A stretch of 64,000 nucleotides of DNA from Formosa sediminum (GTDB taxonomy: Bacteria > Bacteroidota > Bacteroidia > Flavobacteriales > Flavobacteriaceae), in contig NZ_CP041637.1 in NCBI RefSeq assembly GCF_007197735.1, forward strand, positions 558,001 through 622,000, read 5' to 3'. Numbering within the stretch: the stretch's first letter is position 1; each line of letters opens with the position of its first letter. Positions 8,100 through 17,309 of the stretch are shown here, in pieces. Position numbers and translations under genes: made by a program. A model generated the notes under the pieces. The model was not told the DNA's origin. It searched no databases and was given only the letters and a program-made list of their open reading frames with translations.

Positions 8100-9428
8100 T
8101 TATTTGTCTCCGTAAACCTCTTTAACGAAGTTTTCGTAAGTTACTTCTTTTACTTCTAAATTTGCTTTTTCTTTATACACATTTAATAGTCTCTGACTAA
8201 CGATTTGCTCTGAAATACGACGTGCTTCATCCTGGTTTCCAAGAACACGTGCAGCAATACCTTCTAGTTCCTCATCTGAAGGATTCATTTGACCAAATTG
8301 TGCCATTTGTGCTTTAATCATGGTTTTAGCATGATCTTTAATATCATCCATTGTAATTTGGATATTATTATCTGCAATTAACTTTCCTTCTATTAATTGG
8401 TAACGCATGCTTTTTTCAGACTTTTCGTATTCTTCTTTTGCAGCAGCATCATCTAAAGGTTTTTCTCCTGCAGTCTGAATCCATTTTTGTAAGAATTCTG
8501 CTGGTAAATCAAACTTTGTATTTTCTACTAAATATTCAGTAACATCATTTAACAGTTTTTGATCTGCTTGTTGTGTAAATTGTTTTTCAGCATCTTCTTT
8601 AATCTTGTCTTTTAAATCTGTAACAGACTTAACAGAACCGTCTGCGAATAACTTATCGAACAACTCTTGATCTAAGTCTGCAGCTTCACGTTTATTAATT
8701 TCAGAAATTGTGAATGTAACCTCTATGTCTAAATCATGAACGTCATCGTGAGATACTTTTAAAGCATGCATTAAATCATGATCGTCGTCGTAAAGTCCTT
8801 TTGTTTTTAATGTAATAACATCGCCTACTTTAGCTCCAATAAATTTCTTTGGATTTGCTTTGCCTTTAAATTTATCTAAAGTTAAAGTTACAGTATTTTC
8901 AATTTCTTTTTCTTCGTTCTTATAAGTTCCAGTGATTTCACTGTCTTCTTCAACAACATCTTGAGGAATTAATTTTCCGTATTGTTTTTTAATATTGTCT
9001 ATTTGCTCGTCGATCATTTTATCGTCTGCAACAATATTATATTGAGTAATAGGATCTTTACCTTTTAACTCTACATCAAATTCAGGTGTTAAACCCAATT
9101 CAAATTCAAAAGAAAATGCTTCAGCATCCCAATCGATACCTTCTTGTGCTTTAGGAAGTGGCTGACCTAAAACATCTAATTTTTCTTCAGTTAAATATTT
9201 ATTTAAAGCGTCTTGTAATAATTTATTTACTTCGTCTACCAATACTGCTTTACCGTACTGCTTTTTTACCATTCCCATTGGTACATGTCCTTTTCTAAAT
9301 CCAGGAATGTTAGCTGTTTTTCGGTAATCTGATAAGATTTTCTCTACTTTATCACTATAATCTTCTTTAGCGATATCAACTTTTACTACAGCATTTAATG
9401 CATCGATGTTCTCTCTTGTAATATTCAT
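8100..9428 (-). CDS. tig: Trigger factor, ribosome-associated chaperone
   Basis: A 442-aa trigger factor. The ribosome-binding signature GFRKG falls at residues 43-47 when the ATG at 9428 is used, the same position as in the E. coli protein; the frame is open 10 codons further upstream (to 9458), but that longer start spoils this alignment. Residues 1-110 form the ribosome-binding domain and the C-terminal 200 residues are helical, with the substrate-binding arms. The middle section (about 145-240) replaces the usual PPIase domain with a divergent, Lys/Asp-rich sequence, so prolyl isomerase activity is doubtful. A good promoter lies 107 bases upstream of the start. Confidence 0.93.
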   Translation of the reverse strand: MNITRENIDALNAVVKVDIAKEDYSDKVEKILSDYRKTANIPGFRKGHVPMGMVKKQYGKAVLVDEVNKLLQDALNKYLTEEKLDVLGQPLPKAQEGIDWDAEAFSFEFELGLTPEFDVELKGKDPITQYNIVADDKMIDEQIDNIKKQYGKLIPQDVVEEDSEITGTYKNEEKEIENTVTLTLDKFKGKANPKKFIGAKVGDVITLKTKGLYDDDHDLMHALKVSHDDVHDLDIEVTFTISEINKREAADLDQELFDKLFADGSVKSVTDLKDKIKEDAEKQFTQQADQKLLNDVTEYLVENTKFDLPAEFLQKWIQTAGEKPLDDAAAKEEYEKSEKSMRYQLIEGKLIADNNIQITMDDIKDHAKTMIKAQMAQFGQMNPSDEELEGIAARVLGNQDEARRISEQIVSQRLLNVYKEKANLEVKEVTYENFVKEVYGDK

Positions 9429-9534
9429 TTTAAATGATATAAAACCCAGTTTGGGCATTTAACATAAGTTTCTGTCTTACTTTAAAACCTGAAAGCACAG
9501 AATCTCCTTGATTTTTCTAATTAAAAACGGGCTG

Positions 9535-9565
9535 CAAAAATAAAACATTTTTACAACCCTACAAA
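9535..9565 (-). promoter_or_regulatory. tig promoter (TTTG-N19-TATTTTTG)
   Basis: On the minus strand TTTG (9565-9562) is followed after 19 bases by TATTTTTG (9542-9535), matching the Bacteroidota -33/-7 consensus. Transcription should begin near 9528, giving a leader of about 100 bases to the ATG at 9428. Confidence 0.65.
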
Positions 9566-9589
9566 GTTTTTAACGTCTTGTATTTCAGT

Positions 9590-9937
9590 CTATTTTTTAT
9601 CTTCCCCTACAATACTATATATTATTGATTGTAGTATAGTTAACAAAATGCTAAAGAGTATTCCTGACCAAATTGAATCTACATGAAATCCTCCAACTAA
9701 ATATCCTGCTAATAATATAATTATTCCATTAATAACTAATAAGAACAATCCAAATGTAATTATGGTTATTGGTAGGGTTAAAATGGTGAAAATGGGTTTT
9801 ACCAATACATTTAATACAGCCAAAACTAAAGCTACTAATATTGCTGTGATGTAATCGTCTACATGTATACCTGATAAAAACCGACCTAAAAGCAGCACAA
9901 TGAATGCTGTTAAAAGAAATTTAATGATCTGATTCAT
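9590..9937 (-). CDS. Small four-helix membrane protein of the phage-holin-4-like (PF04020-type) family
   Basis: A 115-aa protein with about four hydrophobic segments, alternating with short polar turns (LSGIHVDDYITAIL and GGFHVDSIWSGIL are a repeated pattern). It fits the family that databases name phage holin family 4, which is widespread on bacterial chromosomes without any phage. Nothing phage-like surrounds it, so a lytic role is unlikely; actual function is unknown. It is the last gene of a pdxJ-esterase-holin-like unit, 30 bases behind the esterase. Confidence 0.7.
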   Translation of the reverse strand: MNQIIKFLLTAFIVLLLGRFLSGIHVDDYITAILVALVLAVLNVLVKPIFTILTLPITIITFGLFLLVINGIIILLAGYLVGGFHVDSIWSGILFSILLTILQSIIYSIVGEDKK

Positions 9938-9967
9938 AGTGTTATTTTTTATTGAATGTACAGATTT

Positions 9968-10732
9968 TTAAGCGATAAAACTAATCACTGCATTATAAAA
10001 ATCTTCTGGATTTTCTGCATGCAACCAGTGACCTGCATTTGCTATGGTCACAATTTTAGCTAGTGGAAAATGCCGCTTTATAATGCCTTCGTCTTGTTGC
10101 GCTATATATTCTGACTTATCGCCACGTAAAAATAAAGTTTTCCCATTAAACTCTGCATGTACAGGCAATGCTTCCCCTACTTCAGACACATTTTCGGTTA
10201 AGGATTCTAAATTTATACGCAACCCTAACTGTCCCTTTTCTACCCAATACAGGTTTTTTAATAAAAATTGACGCGTTCCTAAATCCGACACATATTGTGC
10301 TAATGCTTTATCTGCTGCACCTCGAGTTTTTAATTCAGAAAAATCTAAAGCACTAAGGCCATTTAAAATAGCATCGTGATGCACTGGATAAAAGCGTGGC
10401 GAAATATCGGCTACTACTAATTTAGATATATACTCTGGATATTTGGTTGCAAACAACATAGCGGTTTTACCTCCCATAGAGTGCCCTAGAAGTACAATGT
10501 TTTTCAAACTATTTTGATCACAATAGGCTTTTAAATCTTCTACTAACAGTTCGTAACTAAATGCATCGCTATGAAAACTTCTTCCGTGATTACGCTGATC
10601 TATAAGATGAACCTGATATCCTTGCTCGCTAAACTTAGATCCTAAAGTTTTCCAATTATCACTCATCCCTAAAAATCCATGAAGAATTATAAACGGTTTT
10701 CCTGTACCTAATATATTTGAATGTAATTGCAT
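9968..10732 (-). CDS. Alpha/beta-hydrolase, YbfF-like esterase
   Basis: A 254-aa alpha/beta-hydrolase. The oxyanion stretch HGFLG is at 18-22, the nucleophile elbow GHSMGG at 83-88 (S85), the acid D205 in FLRGDKSEY, and the catalytic H235 in NAGHWLHAENP. No signal peptide, so it is cytoplasmic. It resembles E. coli YbfF, an esterase active on acyl-CoA and short esters, but the substrate cannot be deduced. It starts 23 bases after pdxJ and is likely cotranscribed with it. Confidence 0.85.
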   Translation of the reverse strand: MQLHSNILGTGKPFIILHGFLGMSDNWKTLGSKFSEQGYQVHLIDQRNHGRSFHSDAFSYELLVEDLKAYCDQNSLKNIVLLGHSMGGKTAMLFATKYPEYISKLVVADISPRFYPVHHDAILNGLSALDFSELKTRGAADKALAQYVSDLGTRQFLLKNLYWVEKGQLGLRINLESLTENVSEVGEALPVHAEFNGKTLFLRGDKSEYIAQQDEGIIKRHFPLAKIVTIANAGHWLHAENPEDFYNAVISFIA

Positions 10733-10755
10733 CCTTCTTTTATTTTTTTTAAATA

Positions 10756-11469
10756 TTACTTTAGTTTATTTAAATACATGTTTACCACATTTTCAATTCC
10801 TAAATATAAACTTTCAGAAATTAAAGCATGTCCTATAGACACCTCTAACAAGCCCGGAATATTGTCTTTAAAAAATTTAATATTATCTAAAGATAAATCG
10901 TGTCCCGCATTAACACCTAACCCTAAACGTTCTGCTAATACAGCACATTCTGTATAAGGTACAATACTCTTTGAATTTCCTAAACTAAACTGATGTGCAA
11001 AAGCTTCTGTATACAATTCTATCCGGTCTGTACCTGTTTCTTTGGCCCCTTCAATTTGTTCTAAAACGGGATCTACAAATATAGAAGTCCTAATATTTTG
11101 ACGTTTGCACTCTGTTATAATTTCACTTAAAAAATCCTTGTGTTTAATAGTATCCCAACCCGCGTTAGATGTAATAGCATCGTCTCCATCTGGCACTAAG
11201 GTTACCTGAGTAGGTTTTATTTCTAAAACCATGTCCATAAATTTTTTAATTGGGTTTCCTTCAATGTTATACTCGGTATACACTTCAGACTTTAAATCGA
11301 ATGCATCTTGATAACGAATGTGTCGCTCATCTGGTCTTGGATGAATAGTTACACCCTCGGCACCAAAACGTTGCACATCTTTAGCAAACTGAACAACATT
11401 CGGAAAATCGCCTCCACGAGAATTTCTTAACGTTGCTATTTTATTAATATTTACACTTAATTTTGTCAT
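10756..11469 (-). CDS. pdxJ: Pyridoxine 5'-phosphate synthase
   Basis: A 237-aa TIM-barrel enzyme that condenses 1-deoxyxylulose 5-phosphate with 3-amino-1-hydroxyacetone phosphate to form pyridoxine 5'-phosphate in the DXP-dependent vitamin B6 pathway. Visible motifs: N-terminal LSVNINKIATLRNSRGG, HPRPDERHI at 43-51 holding the catalytic His and phosphate-binding Arg, ELYTEAFAHQF, and VNAGHDLSLDN toward the end. Length is typical. It is the first gene of a three-gene unit with the esterase and holin-like genes, and is divergent from the CBS-domain gene. Confidence 0.96.
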   Translation of the reverse strand: MTKLSVNINKIATLRNSRGGDFPNVVQFAKDVQRFGAEGVTIHPRPDERHIRYQDAFDLKSEVYTEYNIEGNPIKKFMDMVLEIKPTQVTLVPDGDDAITSNAGWDTIKHKDFLSEIITECKRQNIRTSIFVDPVLEQIEGAKETGTDRIELYTEAFAHQFSLGNSKSIVPYTECAVLAERLGLGVNAGHDLSLDNIKFFKDNIPGLLEVSIGHALISESLYLGIENVVNMYLNKLK

Positions 11470-11488
11470 AAATCCTTATTTAATAATG

Positions 11489-11496
11489 CAAAAATA
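11489..11496 (-). promoter_or_regulatory. -7 box (TATTTTTG) of pdxJ
   Basis: TAnnTTTG match on the minus strand, 20 bases before the pdxJ ATG at 11469, which predicts a leader of about a dozen bases. No clear -33 TTTG was found. Confidence 0.4.
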
Positions 11497-11560
11497 CAAA
11501 GTAGAACAGGCTTATTGTACTATTTTTTAATTAATTTGCGCATTAGTAAACGCGGATAAA

Positions 11561-12220
11561 ATGAATATTTCCCAATATATTATAAACGATATAAAACCCT
11601 TAAGTACAAGCGATAAAATTAGCGATATGCAATTGCTATTTAATCAGCTAACATTTACACACATACCCGTAAAAAACTCAGACGACAGATACATTGGGTG
11701 TCTTTCCGAAACGGACGCCTATTGTTTTGAAAAAGATAAACTTTTAAGCGATTACAGTTATGCTGCCGAAGGTTTTTTTGTGCGAGAAAATGCCAATTGG
11801 TTGGATGTATTAGAGATTTTTGCTCAAAATGCGACAAATATTATGCCCGTTTTAAATGCAGAGAATAGATATTTGGGATACTATGAATTAAACGACATTA
11901 TTGCATTATTTCACCAAACACCTTTTTTTGCAGAAGATGGAGGTACATTAGTAATAGAAAAGGGACTAGATGATTATTCGTTTAGTGAAATCTCTCAAAT
12001 AGTAGAATCTAACAAAGGAAAACTACTAGGCGCTTTTATTTCTAAAATGGAAAACGATTTGGTACAACTCACTTTAAAAATAGGGAATTCAAGCCTTAAT
12101 GATATTATTCAAACCTTTAGACGTTACGATTACAATATTATTTCTGGACATGAAGACGATAGTTACATAGAAAGTCTAAAAGATAGGTCTAATTATCTAA
12201 CCAAATACCTAAACATGTAA
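11561..12220 (+). CDS. CBS-domain protein
   Basis: A 219-aa soluble protein with two CBS motifs in the first 130 residues (around FNQLTFTHIPVKNSDDRYIGCLSE and FAQNATNIMPVLNAENRYLGYYEL, each a typical IPV..x..YLG core). Residues 135-219 form a separate alpha/beta unit that could be ACT-like. CBS pairs bind adenine nucleotides and act as energy sensors. It ends two bases before the NAD kinase start, so it is very probably cotranscribed and might modulate NAD(P) metabolism; that link is inference from position. Confidence 0.8.
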   Translation: MNISQYIINDIKPLSTSDKISDMQLLFNQLTFTHIPVKNSDDRYIGCLSETDAYCFEKDKLLSDYSYAAEGFFVRENANWLDVLEIFAQNATNIMPVLNAENRYLGYYELNDIIALFHQTPFFAEDGGTLVIEKGLDDYSFSEISQIVESNKGKLLGAFISKMENDLVQLTLKIGNSSLNDIIQTFRRYDYNIISGHEDDSYIESLKDRSNYLTKYLNM

Positions 12221-12222
12221 TT

Positions 12223-13107
12223 ATGAAAATCGCCATTTTTGGACAATTTTATCATAAGAATTCTGATGTACCTGTAGAAATACTACTTAAGCATCTATTA
12301 AGTAAAAATGCTGAAATATTTATAGAACGTCATTTCTTCGAATTAATACATAGCGAAATTGAAGACGACCAAAAATACAATGTATTTAATACTTTTGACA
12401 CCTTAGATAACACCTACAATTTACTAATAAGTATAGGTGGCGATGGTACCATTTTAAGAGCAGTAACTTATGTGAAAGATCTAGGAATACCAATTGTTGG
12501 TATAAACGCTGGGCGATTAGGTTTTTTGGCAACCATTCCAAAAGAATATATTGAAAAGGCCATTGATGATATATTACATGGAAATTACAAAATTTCTGAA
12601 CGTAGTTTACTTGCCATCACAACCTCTCCTGCCAATGAGGATATAGCTAAAATGAATTTTGCCCTAAATGAAATTGCTGTAAGCAGAAAAGACACCACTT
12701 CTATGATTACAGTAGATACGTATTTAAACGATGAGTATCTAACATCCTATTGGAGCGACGGTTTAATTATATCTACACCCACAGGCTCTACAGGATATTC
12801 TCTAAGCTGTGGTGGCCCAGTAATTACACCAGACACAACAAGTTTAGTGTTAACACCTATTGCACCTCATAATTTAAATGCAAGACCCTTAATTATTACA
12901 GATTCAACCGAAATAAAGTTAAAAGTAAGCGGACGAGAAAATATATACTTAGTATCTTTAGACTCTAGAATAGCAACCATTAATAATGAAACTATATTAA
13001 CAATTAAAAAGGCGGATTTTACGGTAAAAATGATAGAATTGTTAGACGATAGTTTCTTAAACACTCTAAGAAAAAAATTATTATGGGGTGAAGACAAACG
13101 CAATTAG
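12223..13107 (+). CDS. nadK: NAD kinase
   Basis: A 294-aa ATP-NAD kinase that makes NADP. The GGDGT motif is at 72-76 and is followed by ILRA; the second conserved stretch SDGLIISTPTGSTGYS and then SCGGP mark the substrate-binding region, with ALNEIAVSR upstream carrying the NE pair. Length and order fit the family. It follows the CBS-domain gene by two bases. The next gene has its own good promoter, so the nadK unit probably ends here, although I saw no hairpin terminator. Confidence 0.96.
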   Translation: MKIAIFGQFYHKNSDVPVEILLKHLLSKNAEIFIERHFFELIHSEIEDDQKYNVFNTFDTLDNTYNLLISIGGDGTILRAVTYVKDLGIPIVGINAGRLGFLATIPKEYIEKAIDDILHGNYKISERSLLAITTSPANEDIAKMNFALNEIAVSRKDTTSMITVDTYLNDEYLTSYWSDGLIISTPTGSTGYSLSCGGPVITPDTTSLVLTPIAPHNLNARPLIITDSTEIKLKVSGRENIYLVSLDSRIATINNETILTIKKADFTVKMIELLDDSFLNTLRKKLLWGEDKRN

Positions 13108-13158
13108 GCAATATTTTAATCAGATTTCTGTTTTTAACTTACATACAAATTAGTGCAA

Positions 13159-13191
13159 TTTGCTATGAGCTAATCTTATTTGTTATATTTG
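13159..13191 (+). promoter_or_regulatory. Promoter (TTTG-N21-TATATTTG) of the DUF6089-uppS-bamA operon
   Basis: TTTG at 13159-13162 and TATATTTG at 13184-13191 are 21 bases apart, within the Bacteroidota range. Transcription should start near 13198, only about ten bases before the ATG at 13208, so the mRNA would have a very short leader. Confidence 0.7.
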
Positions 13192-13207
13192 CAAACTTTA
13201 AAACCGT

Positions 13208-13804
13208 ATGAAGTATATATTAATACTTGTTATAAGCCTTTTTTGTTTTCATTATTGTTACTCACAAACACATGAATTTGGTGTGTTTTTAGGTGGAAGT
13301 AATTTAATTGGAGATGTTGGAGAACCTTCTTTTTTAAACCCTAACCAATTTGCCATTGGAGGGGTCTATAAATGGAATAAAAGTCCTAGACATTCTTGGA
13401 GAATCTCCGGAACAATTACAGAGCTTCAGATATCTACAGAAGAGCCAACAAAAACTGTTGGAGAATTATCTGCTGGATTAGAATTCAATCTTTTTGAATA
13501 TAATTTACATCAATCTGGACCAAAAAGTACACCTTATATATACACAGGTTTAAGTGCATTAAATCATGTAGATGCAGATTTAAAAAAGAAATGGGCATTG
13601 GCATTACCAATGATACTAGGTTATAAATTTAGATTTAGCAGGTCTTTTAATATAGGTCTAGAAATAGGTGCTCGCTATGCATTTGCAGACGATCTAGACG
13701 GCAGTGATGATCTTGGAAATTTAAACAACAACGATTGGTATGTGTTTACAGGAATAACATTAACTTACACATTTGGTAGAAATCCATGTTATTGTACAAA
13801 TTAA
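13208..13804 (+). CDS. DUF6089-type outer-membrane beta-barrel protein
   Basis: A 198-aa protein with a signal peptide (hydrophobic residues 3-15, cleavage after YSQ) and alternating beta strands such as HEFGVFLGGSNLIGDVG, ending in an aromatic strand WYVFTGITLTYTFG. It matches the small porin-like DUF6089 proteins that precede uppS and bamA in flavobacteria; function unknown. It is the first gene of the envelope unit and lies nine bases before uppS. Localisation in the outer membrane is inferred from the barrel pattern. Confidence 0.75.
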   Translation: MKYILILVISLFCFHYCYSQTHEFGVFLGGSNLIGDVGEPSFLNPNQFAIGGVYKWNKSPRHSWRISGTITELQISTEEPTKTVGELSAGLEFNLFEYNLHQSGPKSTPYIYTGLSALNHVDADLKKKWALALPMILGYKFRFSRSFNIGLEIGARYAFADDLDGSDDLGNLNNNDWYVFTGITLTYTFGRNPCYCTN

Positions 13805-13812
13805 AATAGATT

Positions 13813-14547
13813 TTGAAAGAAAATATTAATATAGATAGATTACCTAAACACATTGCCATTATTATGGATGGTAACGGACGTTGGGCTAAACAAAAAGGAT
13901 TAATTCGTGCTATTGGTCACGAAAATGGCACAAAATCTGTTAGAGAAACTGTAGAAACATGTGCAGAATTAGGTATAGAAAATTTAACCTTATACGCTTT
14001 CTCTACAGAAAATTGGAACCGCCCAAAACTAGAAGTAGACACACTCATGAAACTACTAGTCAGCTCCTTAAAAAAAGAAATTAAAACACTGCAAGATAAT
14101 AATATTAAATTAAATGCTATTGGGTGTTTAACATCTTTACCTAAAAAAGTGTTTAAAGAACTTCAAGAAGTTATTACAAAAACAGAACACAATACACGAA
14201 TGACACTTACTCTTGCCTTAAGTTACGGATCAAGAGAAGAACTTATCTCGGCAGTTAAAGAAATAAGTAATAAAGTTAAAAATAATATAATTTCTTCAGA
14301 AAGTATTGACGAATCAGTTATAAATAAGCATCTTTACACGCAAAATTTACCAGACGTAGATTTACTTATACGCACCAGTGGTGAACAACGTATAAGCAAT
14401 TTCTTACTTTGGCAAATAGCATATGCCGAATTATATTTTACAGATGTACTTTGGCCTGACTTTACTAAGCAACAATTGTATGATGCTATTATTGATTATC
14501 AAAAAAGAGAACGCCGTTTTGGAAAAACAAGTGAACAACTTAGCTAA
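13813..14547 (+). CDS. uppS: Isoprenyl transferase (undecaprenyl diphosphate synthase)
   Basis: A 244-aa cis-prenyltransferase that builds the C55 lipid carrier for peptidoglycan and surface polysaccharides. The catalytic Asp is D19 in MDGNGRWAKQKG (18-29); later motifs are YAFSTENWNRP and RTSGEQRISNFLLWQIAYAELYF with the conserved Arg, Ser and Glu. The start is a TTG at 13813: an in-frame stop lies just upstream at 13807-13809 and the next Met is the one before the catalytic Asp. The gene is 9 bases after the DUF6089 gene and 10 bases before bamA. Confidence 0.95.
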   Translation: MKENINIDRLPKHIAIIMDGNGRWAKQKGLIRAIGHENGTKSVRETVETCAELGIENLTLYAFSTENWNRPKLEVDTLMKLLVSSLKKEIKTLQDNNIKLNAIGCLTSLPKKVFKELQEVITKTEHNTRMTLTLALSYGSREELISAVKEISNKVKNNIISSESIDESVINKHLYTQNLPDVDLLIRTSGEQRISNFLLWQIAYAELYFTDVLWPDFTKQQLYDAIIDYQKRERRFGKTSEQLS

Positions 14548-14557
14548 TTCATTATCA

Positions 14558-17149
14558 TTGAAAACATATTTACCCGTCATTTTTATTTTATTCTTTTCAT
14601 TAACGTCTAACCTAGTAAATGCTCAGGCACCGACAAATGGAAAGAAATATACCATTGAAGACATTACTGTTTCTGGAAATTCTAGTTTTAGTGAACAAAC
14701 AATTGTAACCTATTCTGGCCTTAGGAAAGGATCTCAGATATTAATTCCCGGAGAAGAGATTAGCGAATCCATTAAAAAGCTCTGGAAATCTGGACTTTTT
14801 AGCGATATTGAAATATACATTAAAGATGTACATGACGATGTTGCAAGTTTAGAAATTCATTTATTTGATTTACCTGAATTAAAAAACTTAAGAATTACAG
14901 GTGTTAAAGCGGGTAAGCAAGATGAAATCATAGAAGATAACAACCTAAATGAAGGTGTTAAAGTTACCGAAAACTTAATCACGACAACCAAAAATTACTT
15001 GGAATCTAAATATAAAAAAGACGGCTACTTTAACTCCAGAGTACGTGTAAAAACCTATCCTATTAAAGATTCAATAGCTAAACCACGTGTAAACATGATA
15101 GTTGCTATTGATAAAGGTGAAAAAGTTAAAGTTAAAGACATAAATTTTGAAGGCAATTCGGTCTTAACAGACAAAAAACTTCTTGCCAGCATGAAAAACA
15201 CGAAAAAGAAAATGATTTTGCGTGCTTGGAAACGTTCAAAATATATCGAAGAAGATTTTAAAACCGACTTAGTAAGTATCATAGATACCTATAAAGAAAA
15301 TGGGTACAGAGATGCTCGTATTATCTCTGATAGTGTCTATACAAATGATGAGAAAACAGTCTCTATAGATATTAAAGTAGAAGAAGGAAGTAAATACACC
15401 TTTGGTGAAATTAATTTTATCGGAAACACGGTATATACAGATGAGTATTTAAATGCCATATTAAGAGTACGAAAAGGAGACACGTATAATGGCGTATTAT
15501 TAGAAAAAGGGATTGCCGACGAGTCTAGACCAGATGGAAACGACATTACCAACTTATACCAAAACAATGGCTATTTATTCTCTACCATAAACCCAGTAGA
15601 AACAAATGCAGATGGAAATGTCATAGACATGGAAATTAGAATTTCTGAAGGAAAACCAGTTCATTTTAACGAAGTTACAGTAGTTGGTAACGAAAAGACA
15701 AACGACCACGTAATTTATAGAGAAATACGTACCAGACCAGGTGAATTATATAGTAAAGAGAATGTAGTAAGAACCGTACGTGAATTAAGTCAGTTAGGCT
15801 TTTTTGATGCAGAGCAGATTACGCCTAATTTCAACAATCCAAACCCAAATGAAGGTACAATTGATATGGAGTATGAAGTTGTAGAGACTGGATCTAGCCA
15901 GATTGAACTGCAAGGTGGTTACGGTGGTGGTGGCTTCATTGGTACTTTAGGGCTATCATTTAATAACTTTTCTATAAAAAACATATTCAATAAAGAGGCT
16001 TATAAGCCATTACCAATGGGAGACGGACAACAATTGTCTTTACGTTTACAAGCCAGTCAGTTTTATAGAACTTATAGTTTTTCATTCTCAGAACCTTGGA
16101 TGGGAGGTGTAAAACCAGTACAATTCTCTACCTCACTTTCATATTCAAATCAGTTTTTGTATGACTCTAGTACGGGTGAAGCAGATAAAGACAGACGATT
16201 TGATATTATTGGAATAACAGTAGGGTTAGCAAAACGTTTATCCATACCAGATGACTTTTTTACCCTATCACAATCGGTAAGTTTACAACACTATAATCTT
16301 AAAAATTACAGTACAGGGTTATTTACATTCTCAGACGGATATTCAAACAGTTTAGCATATACTATTGGTTTAACAAGAAACAATACTTGGAATGATCCAA
16401 TTTTCCCATTAGGAGGTTCTAACTTTAGTGTAAGTGCTAAATTATCATTACCATACTCACTTGTTAATGGTGTAGATTATGATGATTTGGCAGAAGAAAG
16501 ACAAGAACAAGAAGATATTTATAACGATCCTGAAGAATCTTCTGTAACACGAACAGATGCTTACGAACGTATGGGTGAAATAGACCAAGAACGTTTTAAC
16601 TGGTTAGAATTTTATAAAATTAAATTTAAAGGCGATTGGTATACAAATATTATAGGAAAATTAGTACTAAAACCATCTGTAGAATTTGGATATTTAGGAG
16701 CCTATAACCAAGACAGAGGAGTTATTCCTTTTGAGCGTTTTTATTTAGGAGGAGATGGATTAGGAAGTTATAGTTTAGATGGTAGAGAAGCAGTAGCATT
16801 ACGTGGTTACGCAAACCAATCAATACAGCCAGTAGATAGCAACGGTAATACTACTGAGGATGGGGCATCAATATATAATAAATTCTCACTAGAATTACGT
16901 TACCCTATAACCTTAAAAGCCTCAGCTAAAATATATGCATTATCCTTTATAGAAGGTGGTGCTGCATTTAATGACTTTAGAGATTACAACCCATTCCAAT
17001 TAAAACGATCTGCTGGTGTAGGATTACGTGTCTTCATGCCTGCTTTTGGATTATTAGGAATTGACTTTGGTTATGGTTTCGATCCTCTACCTGGAGAAAT
17101 TAATGCTAACGGATGGGAAACTCACTTTATTATTGGACAACAATTTTAA
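14558..17149 (+). CDS. bamA: Outer-membrane protein assembly factor BamA
   Basis: An Omp85-family protein of 863 aa that inserts beta-barrel proteins into the outer membrane. Five POTRA domains occupy roughly residues 30-430 (the first starts YTIEDITVSGNSSF), followed by a 16-strand barrel ending YGFDPLPG...HFIIGQQF. The frame extends back into uppS to 14423, but a TTG at 14558 gives a clean signal peptide (KTYLPVIFILFFSLTSNLVNAQA truncated here for brevity) and starts just after the uppS stop, so I use it. The barrel has an acidic insertion around DDLAEERQEQEDIYNDPEES, probably an extracellular loop. Confidence 0.93.
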   Translation: MKTYLPVIFILFFSLTSNLVNAQAPTNGKKYTIEDITVSGNSSFSEQTIVTYSGLRKGSQILIPGEEISESIKKLWKSGLFSDIEIYIKDVHDDVASLEIHLFDLPELKNLRITGVKAGKQDEIIEDNNLNEGVKVTENLITTTKNYLESKYKKDGYFNSRVRVKTYPIKDSIAKPRVNMIVAIDKGEKVKVKDINFEGNSVLTDKKLLASMKNTKKKMILRAWKRSKYIEEDFKTDLVSIIDTYKENGYRDARIISDSVYTNDEKTVSIDIKVEEGSKYTFGEINFIGNTVYTDEYLNAILRVRKGDTYNGVLLEKGIADESRPDGNDITNLYQNNGYLFSTINPVETNADGNVIDMEIRISEGKPVHFNEVTVVGNEKTNDHVIYREIRTRPGELYSKENVVRTVRELSQLGFFDAEQITPNFNNPNPNEGTIDMEYEVVETGSSQIELQGGYGGGGFIGTLGLSFNNFSIKNIFNKEAYKPLPMGDGQQLSLRLQASQFYRTYSFSFSEPWMGGVKPVQFSTSLSYSNQFLYDSSTGEADKDRRFDIIGITVGLAKRLSIPDDFFTLSQSVSLQHYNLKNYSTGLFTFSDGYSNSLAYTIGLTRNNTWNDPIFPLGGSNFSVSAKLSLPYSLVNGVDYDDLAEERQEQEDIYNDPEESSVTRTDAYERMGEIDQERFNWLEFYKIKFKGDWYTNIIGKLVLKPSVEFGYLGAYNQDRGVIPFERFYLGGDGLGSYSLDGREAVALRGYANQSIQPVDSNGNTTEDGASIYNKFSLELRYPITLKASAKIYALSFIEGGAAFNDFRDYNPFQLKRSAGVGLRVFMPAFGLLGIDFGYGFDPLPGEINANGWETHFIIGQQF

Positions 17150-17221
17150 TTTGGCATGATATTTTCAATATGTAATCTAATGATTTACTATAGTTTTAAA
17201 AGCTATAAAGTTAAAATTTGT

Positions 17222-17229
17222 TAATTTTG
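17222..17229 (+). promoter_or_regulatory. -7 box (TAATTTTG) upstream of the long Skp gene
   Basis: TAnnTTTG match in the 160-base gap after bamA, leaving a leader of about 75 bases. A short inverted repeat, GACAGA (17250-17255) with TCTGTC (17269-17274), lies in that leader. No -33 TTTG seen. Confidence 0.4.
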
Positions 17230-17309
17230 GAAACTTTAATTCAAGTAGTGACAGAATATTTTAATTCATCTGTCGTTTGTAAAGTTTAGCAGTTAATGAT
17301 TTTATTACT

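Noticed and set aside
9590-9937. Holin-family name as a sign of a prophage
   Set aside because: No integrase, lysin, capsid or attachment site is nearby; the gene sits in a metabolic operon, and this family is common on phage-free chromosomes.
14423-14557. Upstream extension of bamA overlapping uppS
   Set aside because: The extra 45 residues lie within uppS in another frame and bury the signal peptide; the TTG at 14558 fits better.
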